Assembly (NCBI GenBank): GCA_965601975.1
Contig: OZ271856.1
Location: 4,650,001 to 4,714,000 of the forward strand
From: JANQIO01 sp965601975
GTDB lineage: Bacteria; Pseudomonadota; Gammaproteobacteria; Pseudomonadales; Halieaceae
DNA: 64,000 nt
Direction: 5' to 3'
Each line of letters opens with the position of its first letter. The stretch's first letter is position 1. Shown piece after piece: positions 7,733-16,042 of this stretch. The position numbers were made by a program, and so were the translations under genes. The notes under the pieces are model-generated. The model was given only the letters and a program-made list of their open reading frames with translations, had not been told where the DNA came from and made no database searches.

Positions 7733-7969
7733 TTAGACTTTCTCGCCGCGGGCACGCATGTCGGCCAGCACGGCATCGATGCCTTTCTTGTCAATAATGC
7801 GCATGCCCTTGCTGGACACCCGCAGACGGACAAAACGCTTTTCCGACTCCACCCAGAAGCGGTGCTGGTGAAGATTGGGCAAAAAACGGCGCTTGGTGCG
7901 GTTTTTCGCGTGGGATACATTGTTTCCGGTTACCGGGCGCTTGCCCGTCACCTGACATACTCTGGCCAT
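7733..7969 (-). CDS. rpmB: 50S ribosomal protein L28
   Basis: 78 residues beginning MARVCQVTGKRPVTGNNVSH and containing RRFLPNLHQHRFWV, diagnostic of L28. It is a large-subunit protein needed for 70S assembly. First gene of rpmB-rpmG, with a consensus-like promoter at 8034-8062. Only the first of the zinc-ribbon cysteines seen in some L28 forms is present. Confidence 0.97.
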   Translation of the reverse strand: MARVCQVTGKRPVTGNNVSHAKNRTKRRFLPNLHQHRFWVESEKRFVRLRVSSKGMRIIDKKGIDAVLADMRARGEKV

Positions 7970-8033
7970 GATGACTCACTCAAAAATTGGGCTACCACCC
8001 GGATTCCCGGGGGCAGGCTGAAACGAGCGCGAC

Positions 8034-8062
8034 TTTATACCAGAAGGCCCCGTCCTAAGCAA
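8034..8062 (-). promoter_or_regulatory. Sigma-70-type promoter for rpmB-rpmG
   Basis: On the minus strand TTGCTT and TATAAA are separated by exactly 17 bases, about 65 bp upstream of the rpmB ATG. A perfect inverted repeat lies just upstream of the -35 box. Confidence 0.7.
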
Positions 8063-8066
8063 GGCT

Positions 8067-8089
8067 AAGCGCTTGAAATGCAAGCGCTT
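8067..8089. promoter_or_regulatory. Perfect inverted repeat AAGCGCTTG-N5-CAAGCGCTT
   Basis: Nine-base perfect arms around AAATG, four bases upstream of the rpmB -35 box and ten bases past the radC stop. Each arm contains the self-complementary octamer AAGCGCTT, so two identical half-operators lie 14 bp apart. It could be a regulator site for rpmBG or a terminator-like hairpin for radC. No T run follows on the minus strand, which argues against a rho-independent terminator. Confidence 0.5.
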
Positions 8090-8098
8090 GTTCCCACC

Positions 8099-8773
8099 TC
8101 AGAGCAAGCCATCCTCCGCGAAGGAAAACGCGGCTCCACGACCCACGATAATGTGGTCCAGCACCCGGATATCCACCAGTGCCAGGGCGGCCTGCAGCCG
8201 CTCGGTGATGCGCCGGTCCGCGGCGCTGGGTTCGGCCACCCCCGAAGGGTGGTTGTGGGCGAATATCACCGCCGCCGCCTCCAGCTGCAGGGCCCTGCGC
8301 AGCACCACCCGCGGATAGACCGCGGCGCCGTCCAGGGTGCCGAAAAACAGGTCTTCGCAGCTTATCAGGGCGTGCTGGGCGTTCAGGAACAGGCAGCAGA
8401 ATACCTCCCGGGACGGATCGCGCAGGTGGCTCTGCAGGAAACGCCGGGTCCTGCCGGGGCTCGACAACACCGACCCGGACTGGAGTTCTTCCAGGGCGTG
8501 GCGCCGGGCCAGCTCCATGGCGGCCTGCAGCAGGGAGAACTTGGCGACCCCCATGCCCGGTTCAGCCACCAGGTCTTCCAGGGCGGCGCCAAGCAGGCCG
8601 TTCCAGCCCTGGAAACGCCGCAGCAGGGAGTGAGACAGCTCGAGAACGCCGCGGCCGCCTCCGCCGGTGCCCAGCAGGACCGCCAGTAGTTCAGCATCGG
8701 TCAGCGCAGACGGGCCGCGCGACAATAGTTTCTCCCGCGGACGGTCGTCCGCGGGCAGGGATGGTAAGCGCAT
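8099..8773 (-). CDS. radC: RadC family JAB/MPN domain protein
   Basis: 224 residues. An N-terminal helix-hairpin-helix-like region (LLSRGPSALTDAELLAVLLGTG) precedes a C-terminal JAMM metalloprotease-like motif: HNHPSG at 173-178 with the metal-ligand Asp near 186. Despite the name, a direct role in DNA repair is doubtful and the biochemical function is unclear. GGAGGAG upstream of the ATG supports the start. It is divergent from coaBC, as in pseudomonads. Confidence 0.93.
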   Translation of the reverse strand: MRLPSLPADDRPREKLLSRGPSALTDAELLAVLLGTGGGGRGVLELSHSLLRRFQGWNGLLGAALEDLVAEPGMGVAKFSLLQAAMELARRHALEELQSGSVLSSPGRTRRFLQSHLRDPSREVFCCLFLNAQHALISCEDLFFGTLDGAAVYPRVVLRRALQLEAAAVIFAHNHPSGVAEPSAADRRITERLQAALALVDIRVLDHIIVGRGAAFSFAEDGLL

Positions 8774-8864
8774 GGTCTCCTCCTTGAGAACGCAGGCTCA
8801 GTGTCAAATCCATTGACCGGATGTTATCTTTATTGGCCAGATTCCACCGTTGGTCAAGCCGCCC

Positions 8865-10079
8865 ATGGGACGCCTCCACAACCGGAATGTGCTGCTGGGT
8901 GTTACCGGCGGCATCGCCGCCTATAAGTCGGCACAGCTTGTACGCGACCTGCAGGAGGCGGGGGCCACGGTTCGCGTGGTCATGACCCACGGCGCCACCG
9001 AGTTCATCACCCCCCTGACCCTGCAGGCCCTGTCCGGCAACCCCGTGCATCGGGAACTGCTCGACGAGGAAGCCGAGGCGGGCATGGGCCATATCGAGCT
9101 GGCGCGCTGGGCGGACCTGGTGGTGGTAGCGCCTGCCACCGCGGATTTCATCAGCCGCCTGGCCCACGGCCGTGCAGACGACCTGCTGACAACCCTTTGC
9201 CTGGCCACGGCAGCGCCCCTGCTGGTCGCACCCGCCATGAACCAGGGTATGTGGCGCGATCCCGCCACCACATCCAACATCGAACTGCTTGGCGCGCGGG
9301 GTATTCATATCACGGGGCCTGCCGAGGGTTCCCAGGCCTGCGGGGATGTCGGACCCGGCCGCATGCAGGAGCCGGCGCTGATCGCGCAGGCCGCGGGGCA
9401 GCTGTTTGACTCGAGGCTGATGGAAGGCCTGCGGGTCATGGTGACCGCGGGGCCGACCCGCGAAGCGCTGGATCCGGTGCGCTATATCAGCAACCACAGC
9501 TCCGGCAAGATGGGCTTCGCCATTGCCCGCGCCGCCGCGGAGGCGGGCGCAGTGACCACGCTGGTAAGCGGCCCGGTAGCCCTGGAGACTCCGGAAACTG
9601 TGAACAGAATCCGGGTCGAAAGCGCCCAGGACATGTACGATGCAGTGATGTCCAGGCTGGGAGAGTGCGATATCTTCATCGGCTGTGCCGCAGTGGCCGA
9701 CTACAGGCCCGCAGATGTGCAGCCACAGAAGATAAAGAAGCAGGAAGAGCACATGCAGCTGGAGCTGGTGCGCAATCCGGACATCATCGCCGCAGTAGCA
9801 GCCAGTGACCGGCGCCCCTTTACTGTGGGGTTTGCCGCCGAGACCCAGAACCTGCTGGAATATGCTCGCGGCAAGATGCAGAAAAAGCGGCTGGATATGA
9901 TTGTTGCCAACGATGTTTCGGGCAGCGACGCGGGGTTCAACAGTGAGAACAATGCCGCGACCATCCTGTGGGCCGACGGAAGCCATGAGGTGCCGCTCAC
10001 GGGCAAGGGGCAGCTGGCCGGGATTCTCGTGGAGACGATCGCCGGCCAGTGGGAGGTTCGCACCGGCAAGGTGGCGTAA
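8865..10079 (+). CDS. coaBC: Bifunctional phosphopantothenoylcysteine decarboxylase/synthetase CoaBC
   Basis: Catalyses two coenzyme A steps: joining cysteine to 4'-phosphopantothenate (CTP dependent), then FMN-dependent decarboxylation. CoaC half: GVTGGIAAYKS near residue 11, the region with catalytic His MGHIELARWADLVVVAPAT, APAMN, and the substrate flap ACGDVGPGRM. CoaB half: TAGPTREALDPVRYISNHSSG and AVADYRP. I use the ATG at 8865 (404 residues); a TTG five codons upstream is possible. Confidence 0.95.
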   Translation: MGRLHNRNVLLGVTGGIAAYKSAQLVRDLQEAGATVRVVMTHGATEFITPLTLQALSGNPVHRELLDEEAEAGMGHIELARWADLVVVAPATADFISRLAHGRADDLLTTLCLATAAPLLVAPAMNQGMWRDPATTSNIELLGARGIHITGPAEGSQACGDVGPGRMQEPALIAQAAGQLFDSRLMEGLRVMVTAGPTREALDPVRYISNHSSGKMGFAIARAAAEAGAVTTLVSGPVALETPETVNRIRVESAQDMYDAVMSRLGECDIFIGCAAVADYRPADVQPQKIKKQEEHMQLELVRNPDIIAAVAASDRRPFTVGFAAETQNLLEYARGKMQKKRLDMIVANDVSGSDAGFNSENNAATILWADGSHEVPLTGKGQLAGILVETIAGQWEVRTGKVA

Positions 10080-10164
10080 CCGCGCAAGATAACAAGCCGT
10101 GCCCCGTGGCAGGAATGCCGGGGACAGGCGCAAGATCCAACCCTGATTGGAGAGATTCGGGGCT

Positions 10165-12690
10165 ATGCTCAAACGAAAGAAAGACAACGACGACGACAGC
10201 AAGGAAGTCATCGATGGCGTTGCCGGCGAAGGGAACCTGTTTCACAGGCCCTGGCTGATCGCCACCCTCGCCATGGTTCTGTCCCTGCTGGCGGGCTTTA
10301 CGTTCCTGCTGCTGCTGCGGGACAGCGCGCTACAGGACCAACAGATCGAGCGCGCGGCGCGCAGCGCCGCTGTGCAGCACGCGGCCAATATCGAAAAGCT
10401 GCTGATCGACTACCGCCAGCGCCTGCAGGCGGCGGCAACTTCTCCGCTGGCGCTGTCGGCGATTGCCAGCGGCTCCAGTGAAGACCTGGCCCTGGTCGAA
10501 AAAGCCATGCTCGACTATTTCCCCGGGGTGACGAGCCTGCGGGTGGTAGCCATCGGGGAGCTGGGTACGGCGACCCTGGAGCGCGGCAAGACCGGGCTGC
10601 GCAACAACATCGAACTGGATATGCTGCGGCGCGCCAGCGAAGGTGAAAGCACCCGGCCGGAATCCTATTCCCATGAGGGTCGCTGGCTGACATCCCTGGC
10701 CGAGGCCATTCAACACCCGCGTCAGCCTGACCGGCGCGCCGTCATCCTGGCGACCCTGGACAACCAGGTGCTGAGCGACAGCCTCGCCGCGATGGGGACC
10801 GAGCTTGGGCGCAGTGCGCTGATCCAGATATACCGCGGCGGCAATGTCACCAATGAGAACGAGATCGCCGCCGCCGGCACCGGCGCCGCCGAAAAATACA
10901 TCGCCGACGCGGAACTCAACGACAACAACTGGCGCGTGACCTTCACACCGTCCGCCCAGATGCTGAGCCTGTACCGGGTGAGCAGTACCGTGCCGGTCGT
11001 CATCCTGGCCCTTCTGGTCCTGATCGTAGTGGGCGCCATGGTCTGGCTGCTGCTGGCCATCCAGCGAGATGTCGCCGCAGAAGTACAGCGTGTGATCGAC
11101 ACCGCCGAGCGCAAGGCCAAGCTCACGCTCCAGCTTCCGGACCTGGTACCGCTGGCCAGGTTGCTGCGCAAAGCCCTGCAGCGCAGCGCCGCACAGCCGG
11201 GCACAGCGGCGCGCAAGGCCGCAGAAGCGCCCGAGAAAGCGCCGGCACGCGTCCCGGATACCAGCGACGGCACCGGGATCGAGGTCGTCGAAGAAGACGA
11301 GATGCCGGCTCCGCCTGCGGCAATCCCCGACCACATCTTCCGGGCCTATGATATTCGCGGCATCGTCGAGTCCGAGCTGAGCGAGGACTTCGTCGCCACC
11401 CTGGGCAAGGCCCTGGGCACCCTCGCCGACCGGCAGGGTCAGCAGGCGTTGGTGGTGGGCTGCGATGGCAGGTTGTCCAGCTCCTCAATCAAGAACACGC
11501 TGGTGAAAGGCCTGCTGGACAGCGGCCGGGACGTGATCGATATCGGGCTCGTGCCGACGCCCGTGCTCTATTACGCCACCAATACCCTGAGCACCCAGTC
11601 CGGCGTCATGGTGACCGCCAGCCACAACCCGGCGGAGTACAACGGCTTCAAGATTACCCTGGACGGCAAGCCCCTTTCCGGCGAAGGCCTGCAGGAACTC
11701 AAGCAGGTCATGCAGGACGGCGAGTTCAGCCGGGGGGCCGGTAGGCTCGCCAAGCAGGACGTGCGCAGTGACTACGTCGACGCAATTGTCGGTGATATCG
11801 CCATCACCAACCCGCTGAAAATCGTTGTCGACGCCGGCAACGGTGCCGCCGGGGATGTCGCGCCGCGCGTGATCGAGGGCCTGGGCTGCGAGGTGGTCAA
11901 GCTCTTCTGCGAGATCGACGGCAGCTTCCCGAATCATCATCCCGATCCGGGCGTCGACGACAACCTGGCCGACCTGCGGGCGAAGGTGGTCGAGGAGGGC
12001 GCAGATTTCGGCGTGGCCTTCGACGGCGATGGCGACCGCCTCACCATCGTGACCGGCAACGGGGAGATCGTGCGCAATGACACCCTGCTGATGCTGTTTG
12101 CCCAGGACGTGGTCTCGCGCAATCCCGGCGCCGACGTTGTATTCGACGTCAAATGCAGCCAGCACCTCACCCAGCTGGTGAGCCGGCACGGCGGTCGACC
12201 CATCCTGGCCCGCACCGGGCACGCCTTCATGCGGGAAAAGGTCCAGGAAACCGGCGCACTGCTGGGCGGTGAATTTTCCGGGCACCTCTACTTCGGGGAG
12301 CGTTGGTTCGGCTTTGACGATGCCGCCTACGCCACGGCACGCCTCGCGGAAATTATCAGCGGCACCGGCATCGACCTGCCCTCACTGCTGGAGGAATTCC
12401 CGCAGACCGAGAATACGCCGGAGATCAAGATCCCGGTGTCGGAATCGGACAAGTTCGACATCATCGGACGCCTGTCCGAGTCCAGCGATTTCAGCCCCGG
12501 CAAGGTGACCACCCTGGACGGCGTCCGGGTGGACTACAACGACGGCTGGGGGCTGGTCCGGGCCTCGAATACCACACCGGCCCTGACGGCGCGCTTCGAA
12601 GCACGCGACACCGACGCACTGGAGCGCATCAAGCGGCAGTTCAGGGAGCAAATTCTCGCTGCAGCGCCGGAACTGGAACTCGGGTTTTAA
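10165..12690 (+). CDS. algC: Phosphomannomutase/phosphoglucomutase with membrane-anchored sensor-like N terminus (AlgC-type)
   Basis: 841 residues, about twice the length of the classic enzyme. A cytoplasmic charged start is followed by a membrane segment near residues 28-48. Then comes an extracytoplasmic domain of about 220 residues and a second membrane segment near 275-300. After an Ala/Pro-rich linker follows the full mutase: TASHNP phosphoserine loop near 483, metal loop DGDGDR near 620, sugar loop GEFSGH and phosphate loop RASNTTP. It interconverts hexose 1- and 6-phosphates for LPS or exopolysaccharide precursors. A TTG six codons upstream is an alternative start. argB overlaps its stop (TAATG). 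Confidence 0.92.
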   Translation: MLKRKKDNDDDSKEVIDGVAGEGNLFHRPWLIATLAMVLSLLAGFTFLLLLRDSALQDQQIERAARSAAVQHAANIEKLLIDYRQRLQAAATSPLALSAIASGSSEDLALVEKAMLDYFPGVTSLRVVAIGELGTATLERGKTGLRNNIELDMLRRASEGESTRPESYSHEGRWLTSLAEAIQHPRQPDRRAVILATLDNQVLSDSLAAMGTELGRSALIQIYRGGNVTNENEIAAAGTGAAEKYIADAELNDNNWRVTFTPSAQMLSLYRVSSTVPVVILALLVLIVVGAMVWLLLAIQRDVAAEVQRVIDTAERKAKLTLQLPDLVPLARLLRKALQRSAAQPGTAARKAAEAPEKAPARVPDTSDGTGIEVVEEDEMPAPPAAIPDHIFRAYDIRGIVESELSEDFVATLGKALGTLADRQGQQALVVGCDGRLSSSSIKNTLVKGLLDSGRDVIDIGLVPTPVLYYATNTLSTQSGVMVTASHNPAEYNGFKITLDGKPLSGEGLQELKQVMQDGEFSRGAGRLAKQDVRSDYVDAIVGDIAITNPLKIVVDAGNGAAGDVAPRVIEGLGCEVVKLFCEIDGSFPNHHPDPGVDDNLADLRAKVVEEGADFGVAFDGDGDRLTIVTGNGEIVRNDTLLMLFAQDVVSRNPGADVVFDVKCSQHLTQLVSRHGGRPILARTGHAFMREKVQETGALLGGEFSGHLYFGERWFGFDDAAYATARLAEIISGTGIDLPSLLEEFPQTENTPEIKIPVSESDKFDIIGRLSESSDFSPGKVTTLDGVRVDYNDGWGLVRASNTTPALTARFEARDTDALERIKRQFREQILAAAPELELGF

Positions 12691-13586
12691 TGCTGAAACA
12701 AAAATCTGCCCTGCGCATTGCGCAGGTCCTCACCGAGGCCCTGCCTTACATCCAGCGCTTTACCGGCAAGACTATGATCATCAAGTTTGGCGGCAACGCC
12801 ATGGTCGACCCGAGCCTGCACGAGAGCTTCGCCAGGGACGTGGTACTGATGAAGCTGGTAGGGGTAAATCCGATCGTGGTACACGGCGGCGGGCCGCAGA
12901 TCGGCGCGCTGCTGGACAAGCTGGGAATACAGTCGGAATTCGTCGACGGTATGCGCGTCACCGACAGCGCCACCATGGACGTGGTCGAAATGGTCCTGGG
13001 CGCCTCGGTCAACAAGGAGATCGTCTCTACCATCAACCGCAACGGCGGCAAGGCCATCGGTGTCACCGGCAAGGACGGTCAGCTCATCCGCGCACGGCAG
13101 CTTGAAGTGAGCCGCCAGACACCTGGCATGACCGCCACCGAAATCATCGATATCGGCCATGTTGGCGAGGTGGAAAAAATCGATACCGAAGTCCTGAAGA
13201 TGATCCAGGACTCCAATTTCATTCCGGTCATCGCACCCATCGGTGTCGGCGAGGACGGCCAGTCCTACAACATCAATGCCGACCTGGTGGCGGGAAAACT
13301 GGCGGAGGTGCTGCAGGCAGAGAAACTGATGCTGCTGACCAATGTCGAGGGGCTACTGGACAAGGAGGGAGAACTTCTCACCGGCCTCTCGACAAAGCGT
13401 ACCGAGGAACTGCTGACTGACGGCACTGTGCAGGGCGGCATGCTGCCCAAGGTTCGCTGCGCACTGGATGCGGTCAAGGGCGGCGTGCGCAGTGCCCATA
13501 TCATCGACGGGCGGGTACCCCACGCGGTGCTGCTGGAAGTGTTCACCGAGGAAGGTGTGGGCACAATGATCTCAAACCGTGCCTGA
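12690..13586 (+). CDS. argB: Acetylglutamate kinase ArgB
   Basis: Second step of arginine synthesis: phosphorylation of N-acetylglutamate. The amino acid kinase fold shows KFGGNAMVD near residue 30, VHGGGPQIG near 66, and the C-terminal GGMLPKVRCALDAVKGGVRSAHIIDGR split over the catalytic and ATP regions. 298 residues, normal. Its ATG shares an A with the algC stop, so translation is coupled. The N-terminal helix (about residues 1-25) is of the type that forms arginine-sensitive hexamers in pseudomonads; regulation by arginine is inference. Confidence 0.96.
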   Translation: MLKQKSALRIAQVLTEALPYIQRFTGKTMIIKFGGNAMVDPSLHESFARDVVLMKLVGVNPIVVHGGGPQIGALLDKLGIQSEFVDGMRVTDSATMDVVEMVLGASVNKEIVSTINRNGGKAIGVTGKDGQLIRARQLEVSRQTPGMTATEIIDIGHVGEVEKIDTEVLKMIQDSNFIPVIAPIGVGEDGQSYNINADLVAGKLAEVLQAEKLMLLTNVEGLLDKEGELLTGLSTKRTEELLTDGTVQGGMLPKVRCALDAVKGGVRSAHIIDGRVPHAVLLEVFTEEGVGTMISNRA

Positions 13587-13698
13587 TTCAAATTCCTGAC
13601 AAAAACACGACCTGGATTCGGTGGCTTTTCTTGCAGGCCCCCCAGGTTGGGGCTAGCATTGAAGTTCGCATCGACCAGGTCGGGCCTGCCGCTGATAC

Positions 13699-14337
13699 AT
13701 GTCTCCAAGAAAATCCCAACGGCGTCAACAAATTCTGGAAGCATTGGCCCAGATGCTGGAAGCGAGCCCCGGTGAGAGAATCACCACCGCACGGCTCGCC
13801 AAGCAGGTAGGCGTTTCCGAGGCGGCACTGTATCGCCACTTTCCCAGCAAATCGAAGATGTTCGAAGGGCTCATCGAGTTCATCGAGGAAACGCTGTTCA
13901 GCCGCATCAATATCATCCTGGCGGAAGAAACCGTCGCCAGCGTACGCTGCGAGAAAATGCTGTCGCTGCTGCTGGCGTTCACCGAGCGCAACCCCGGCAT
14001 TACGCGCATTCTCACCGGTGACGCCCTGGCGGGCGAAACCGAGCGCTTACACGCGCGTGTGGCGCAGCTCTTCGATCGATTTGAAACCCACCTCAAGCAG
14101 GTACTGCGGGAAGCGGAAATGCGCGAGGGCATTCGCCCGGTGCTGACCGTCAACCTGGCGGCCAACCTGCTGCTGGCCGCGGCGGAAGGGCGTATTTCCC
14201 AGTACGTTCGCAGCGGCTTCCAGCGGCCGCCCACCGAGGGCTGGCCGGAGCAGTGGGAACTGCTGATCGGCGACTTCTTCCGGCCCGCACTGCCAGAGAC
14301 ATCGACGGCCGCCCAGGCCACCCAGGGTTCCCTCTGA
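13699..14337 (+). CDS. slmA: Nucleoid occlusion factor SlmA (TetR family)
   Basis: 212-residue TetR-type protein. The N-terminal helix-turn-helix is RITTARLAKQVGVSEAALYRHFPSKSKMFEGLIEF (about residues 27-62), which matches SlmA closely. SlmA binds dispersed chromosomal sites and blocks FtsZ ring assembly over the nucleoid. It sits between argB and pyrE/crc, the usual place in gammaproteobacteria. A local transcriptional role is the alternative, but the conserved C-terminal half supports SlmA. Confidence 0.92.
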   Translation: MSPRKSQRRQQILEALAQMLEASPGERITTARLAKQVGVSEAALYRHFPSKSKMFEGLIEFIEETLFSRINIILAEETVASVRCEKMLSLLLAFTERNPGITRILTGDALAGETERLHARVAQLFDRFETHLKQVLREAEMREGIRPVLTVNLAANLLLAAAEGRISQYVRSGFQRPPTEGWPEQWELLIGDFFRPALPETSTAAQATQGSL

Positions 14338-14412
14338 CGAGAGCGGTACTCCCACCCGGGAGACGCCGTTAGCTAGTACTAAAATTGTTGCAGGAAGAGC
14401 TTCCCGCCGCGA

Positions 14413-15081
14413 TCAATTGCTGACCCGGGAGGCCCGGCGGCGCAGTTCCACCTTGTCCAGCAGCAGGGCAAAGCGCTCGATATCGCGCTCGTAGCCCTCT
14501 TCAACGACCTGGATCTCCTTCTCACGCTCAACAATGGTGCGCTCGGTTTCCGCGATCTCGCTGCGCAGGCCGTCGATGGCCGATACCAGGTCCATCGGAA
14601 TTTCCTGGCCGCGGCGCTCGAGGTCCGCCGCCCGCTTCTGGTTGCTCTCGACCTGGATCCCCAGGGAGCGGACATTGGAGCGCAGGATACTGATGCGAAT
14701 GCGAAGTTCGCTGATGGCCCGGTCCCGGGCCGCCTCGATGTCCTCGATGCTCGAGTAGCGCAGCATCAGGGACTCGTCCCACTTGCGCAGGCGCTCGGCT
14801 TCTTCCGCGGCGACCTTGGCCTGGTAGGCTGAACCGGACTGGTTGGCCAGCTCCTCTTCCGTCAGCGCGCGGGGAACGGTTTTGTGAACGGAACCGTCGC
14901 GGTTGAGGATTTCATAGCCCTTGTGGACGTACTCGGGGGGGATGGAATAGTTGATGACAGTGACGCCTGCGTCGTTCACATACCGGTAAAGGTATTCCGA
15001 AGCGTAAAGCGACCCCGCGCCAATGGCCAGTGCGAAACCCGCCATCAGCGACGCCAGTCTGGTCGCTGTGAAACCCATCAT
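14413..15081 (-). CDS. Exported DUF4124-like coiled-coil protein
   Basis: 222 residues from the ATG at 15081. A signal peptide (LASLMAGFALAIGAGSLYASE) ends near residue 28. A small DUF4124-like N-terminal domain follows (YLYRYVNDAGVTVINYSIPPEY). From about residue 115 to 215 the protein is a long charged coiled coil (RISILRSNVRSLGIQ to EKEIQVVEEGYERD). It is probably periplasmic. Function is unknown; the neighbouring gene is pyrE, on the same strand upstream. A TTG start ten codons upstream is less likely because it adds charged residues before the signal. Confidence 0.7.
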   Translation of the reverse strand: MMGFTATRLASLMAGFALAIGAGSLYASEYLYRYVNDAGVTVINYSIPPEYVHKGYEILNRDGSVHKTVPRALTEEELANQSGSAYQAKVAAEEAERLRKWDESLMLRYSSIEDIEAARDRAISELRIRISILRSNVRSLGIQVESNQKRAADLERRGQEIPMDLVSAIDGLRSEIAETERTIVEREKEIQVVEEGYERDIERFALLLDKVELRRRASRVSN

Positions 15082-15139
15082 ACTAATCTGTGTTTTCTTT
15101 TGGGTTCTCAATATAGGCCTTGCTCAGATGCCACACAAG

Positions 15140-15787
15140 TCACGCCACTCCGTACTGTGATCTATATTCCAGCATTGCGTCCAGTGCAGGTTCGTTGCTC
15201 TGGCCCAGGTTTTTCAGGTACTCGATCAGGTCGAGGAGGTTGACGATATTGATGACTTCGAGCCCGTATTCCCGTTCGATCTCCTGAATCGCCGATAGTT
15301 CGCCCTGGCCGCGCTCCATGCGATCCAGGCCGATGGCGACACCGGCGCAGCGAGCGCCGTGATCGTCGATGATCGCCAGCACCTCGCGCACAGCCGTCCC
15401 GGCGGTGATGACGTCATCGACCACCAGCACCCGGCCCTCCAACGGCGCCCCGACCAGGATGCCGCCCTCTCCATGGGCCTTGGCCTCCTTGCGGTTGTAG
15501 ACCCAGGGCACATCGCGCCCATGAATGTCCGCCAGGGCTATGGCGACGCTGGCAGCCAGCGGTATGCCCTTGTAGGCGGGGCCAAACAGCACATCAAACT
15601 CTACCCCCGAATCAATAATCGCCTCGGCGTAGCAGCGGCCCAGCGCGGCCAGTGCGGCACCGGAGCTGAATTCCCCGGCGTTGAAGAAATACGGGCTGAC
15701 TCGGCCCGACTTGAGGGTAAAGCTGCCAAACTTCAGCGCATCCCGCTCGCGGGCGAGTTCGATAAACTGCTGCTGGTAGTGTTCCAT
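15140..15787 (-). CDS. pyrE: Orotate phosphoribosyltransferase PyrE
   Basis: Makes orotidine 5'-monophosphate from orotate and PRPP in pyrimidine synthesis. The PRPP-binding motif VLVVDDVITAGTAVRE is near residues 120-135. FGPAYKGIPLAASVAIAL and the flexible loop VYNRKEAKAHGEGG are also visible. I start at the ATG at 15787 (215 residues, matching E. coli). In-frame ATG and upstream starts would add a non-family extension. Divergent from crc. Confidence 0.95.
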   Translation of the reverse strand: MEHYQQQFIELARERDALKFGSFTLKSGRVSPYFFNAGEFSSGAALAALGRCYAEAIIDSGVEFDVLFGPAYKGIPLAASVAIALADIHGRDVPWVYNRKEAKAHGEGGILVGAPLEGRVLVVDDVITAGTAVREVLAIIDDHGARCAGVAIGLDRMERGQGELSAIQEIEREYGLEVINIVNLLDLIEYLKNLGQSNEPALDAMLEYRSQYGVA

Positions 15788-16042
15788 GTTGCCGTCGTCC
15801 CTGGTCCGGTGGTTTATCGCCATTGAATAATGGGGTATAAAGGCGGTCGCGCGGCCGGATTTCGTCACAATAATACCGTCTCACCCGATGAGCACCTTCG
15901 GCCACATGATAGCGCTACTGACGCCCCGATGGGCTGTCGGCTCGCAAAATACGGGCCGTATGCAGGGCGTCGATTTTCACAACCGCATGCACGTCCACGG
16001 GAAATGTCCCGGTGGCACACTCGTCCGCCAAAGGAGCTATTG

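Noticed and set aside
8691..10211. A 506-codon minus-strand frame opposite coaBC.
   Set aside because: The coaBC motifs on the plus strand are complete. The opposite frame has no recognisable domain.
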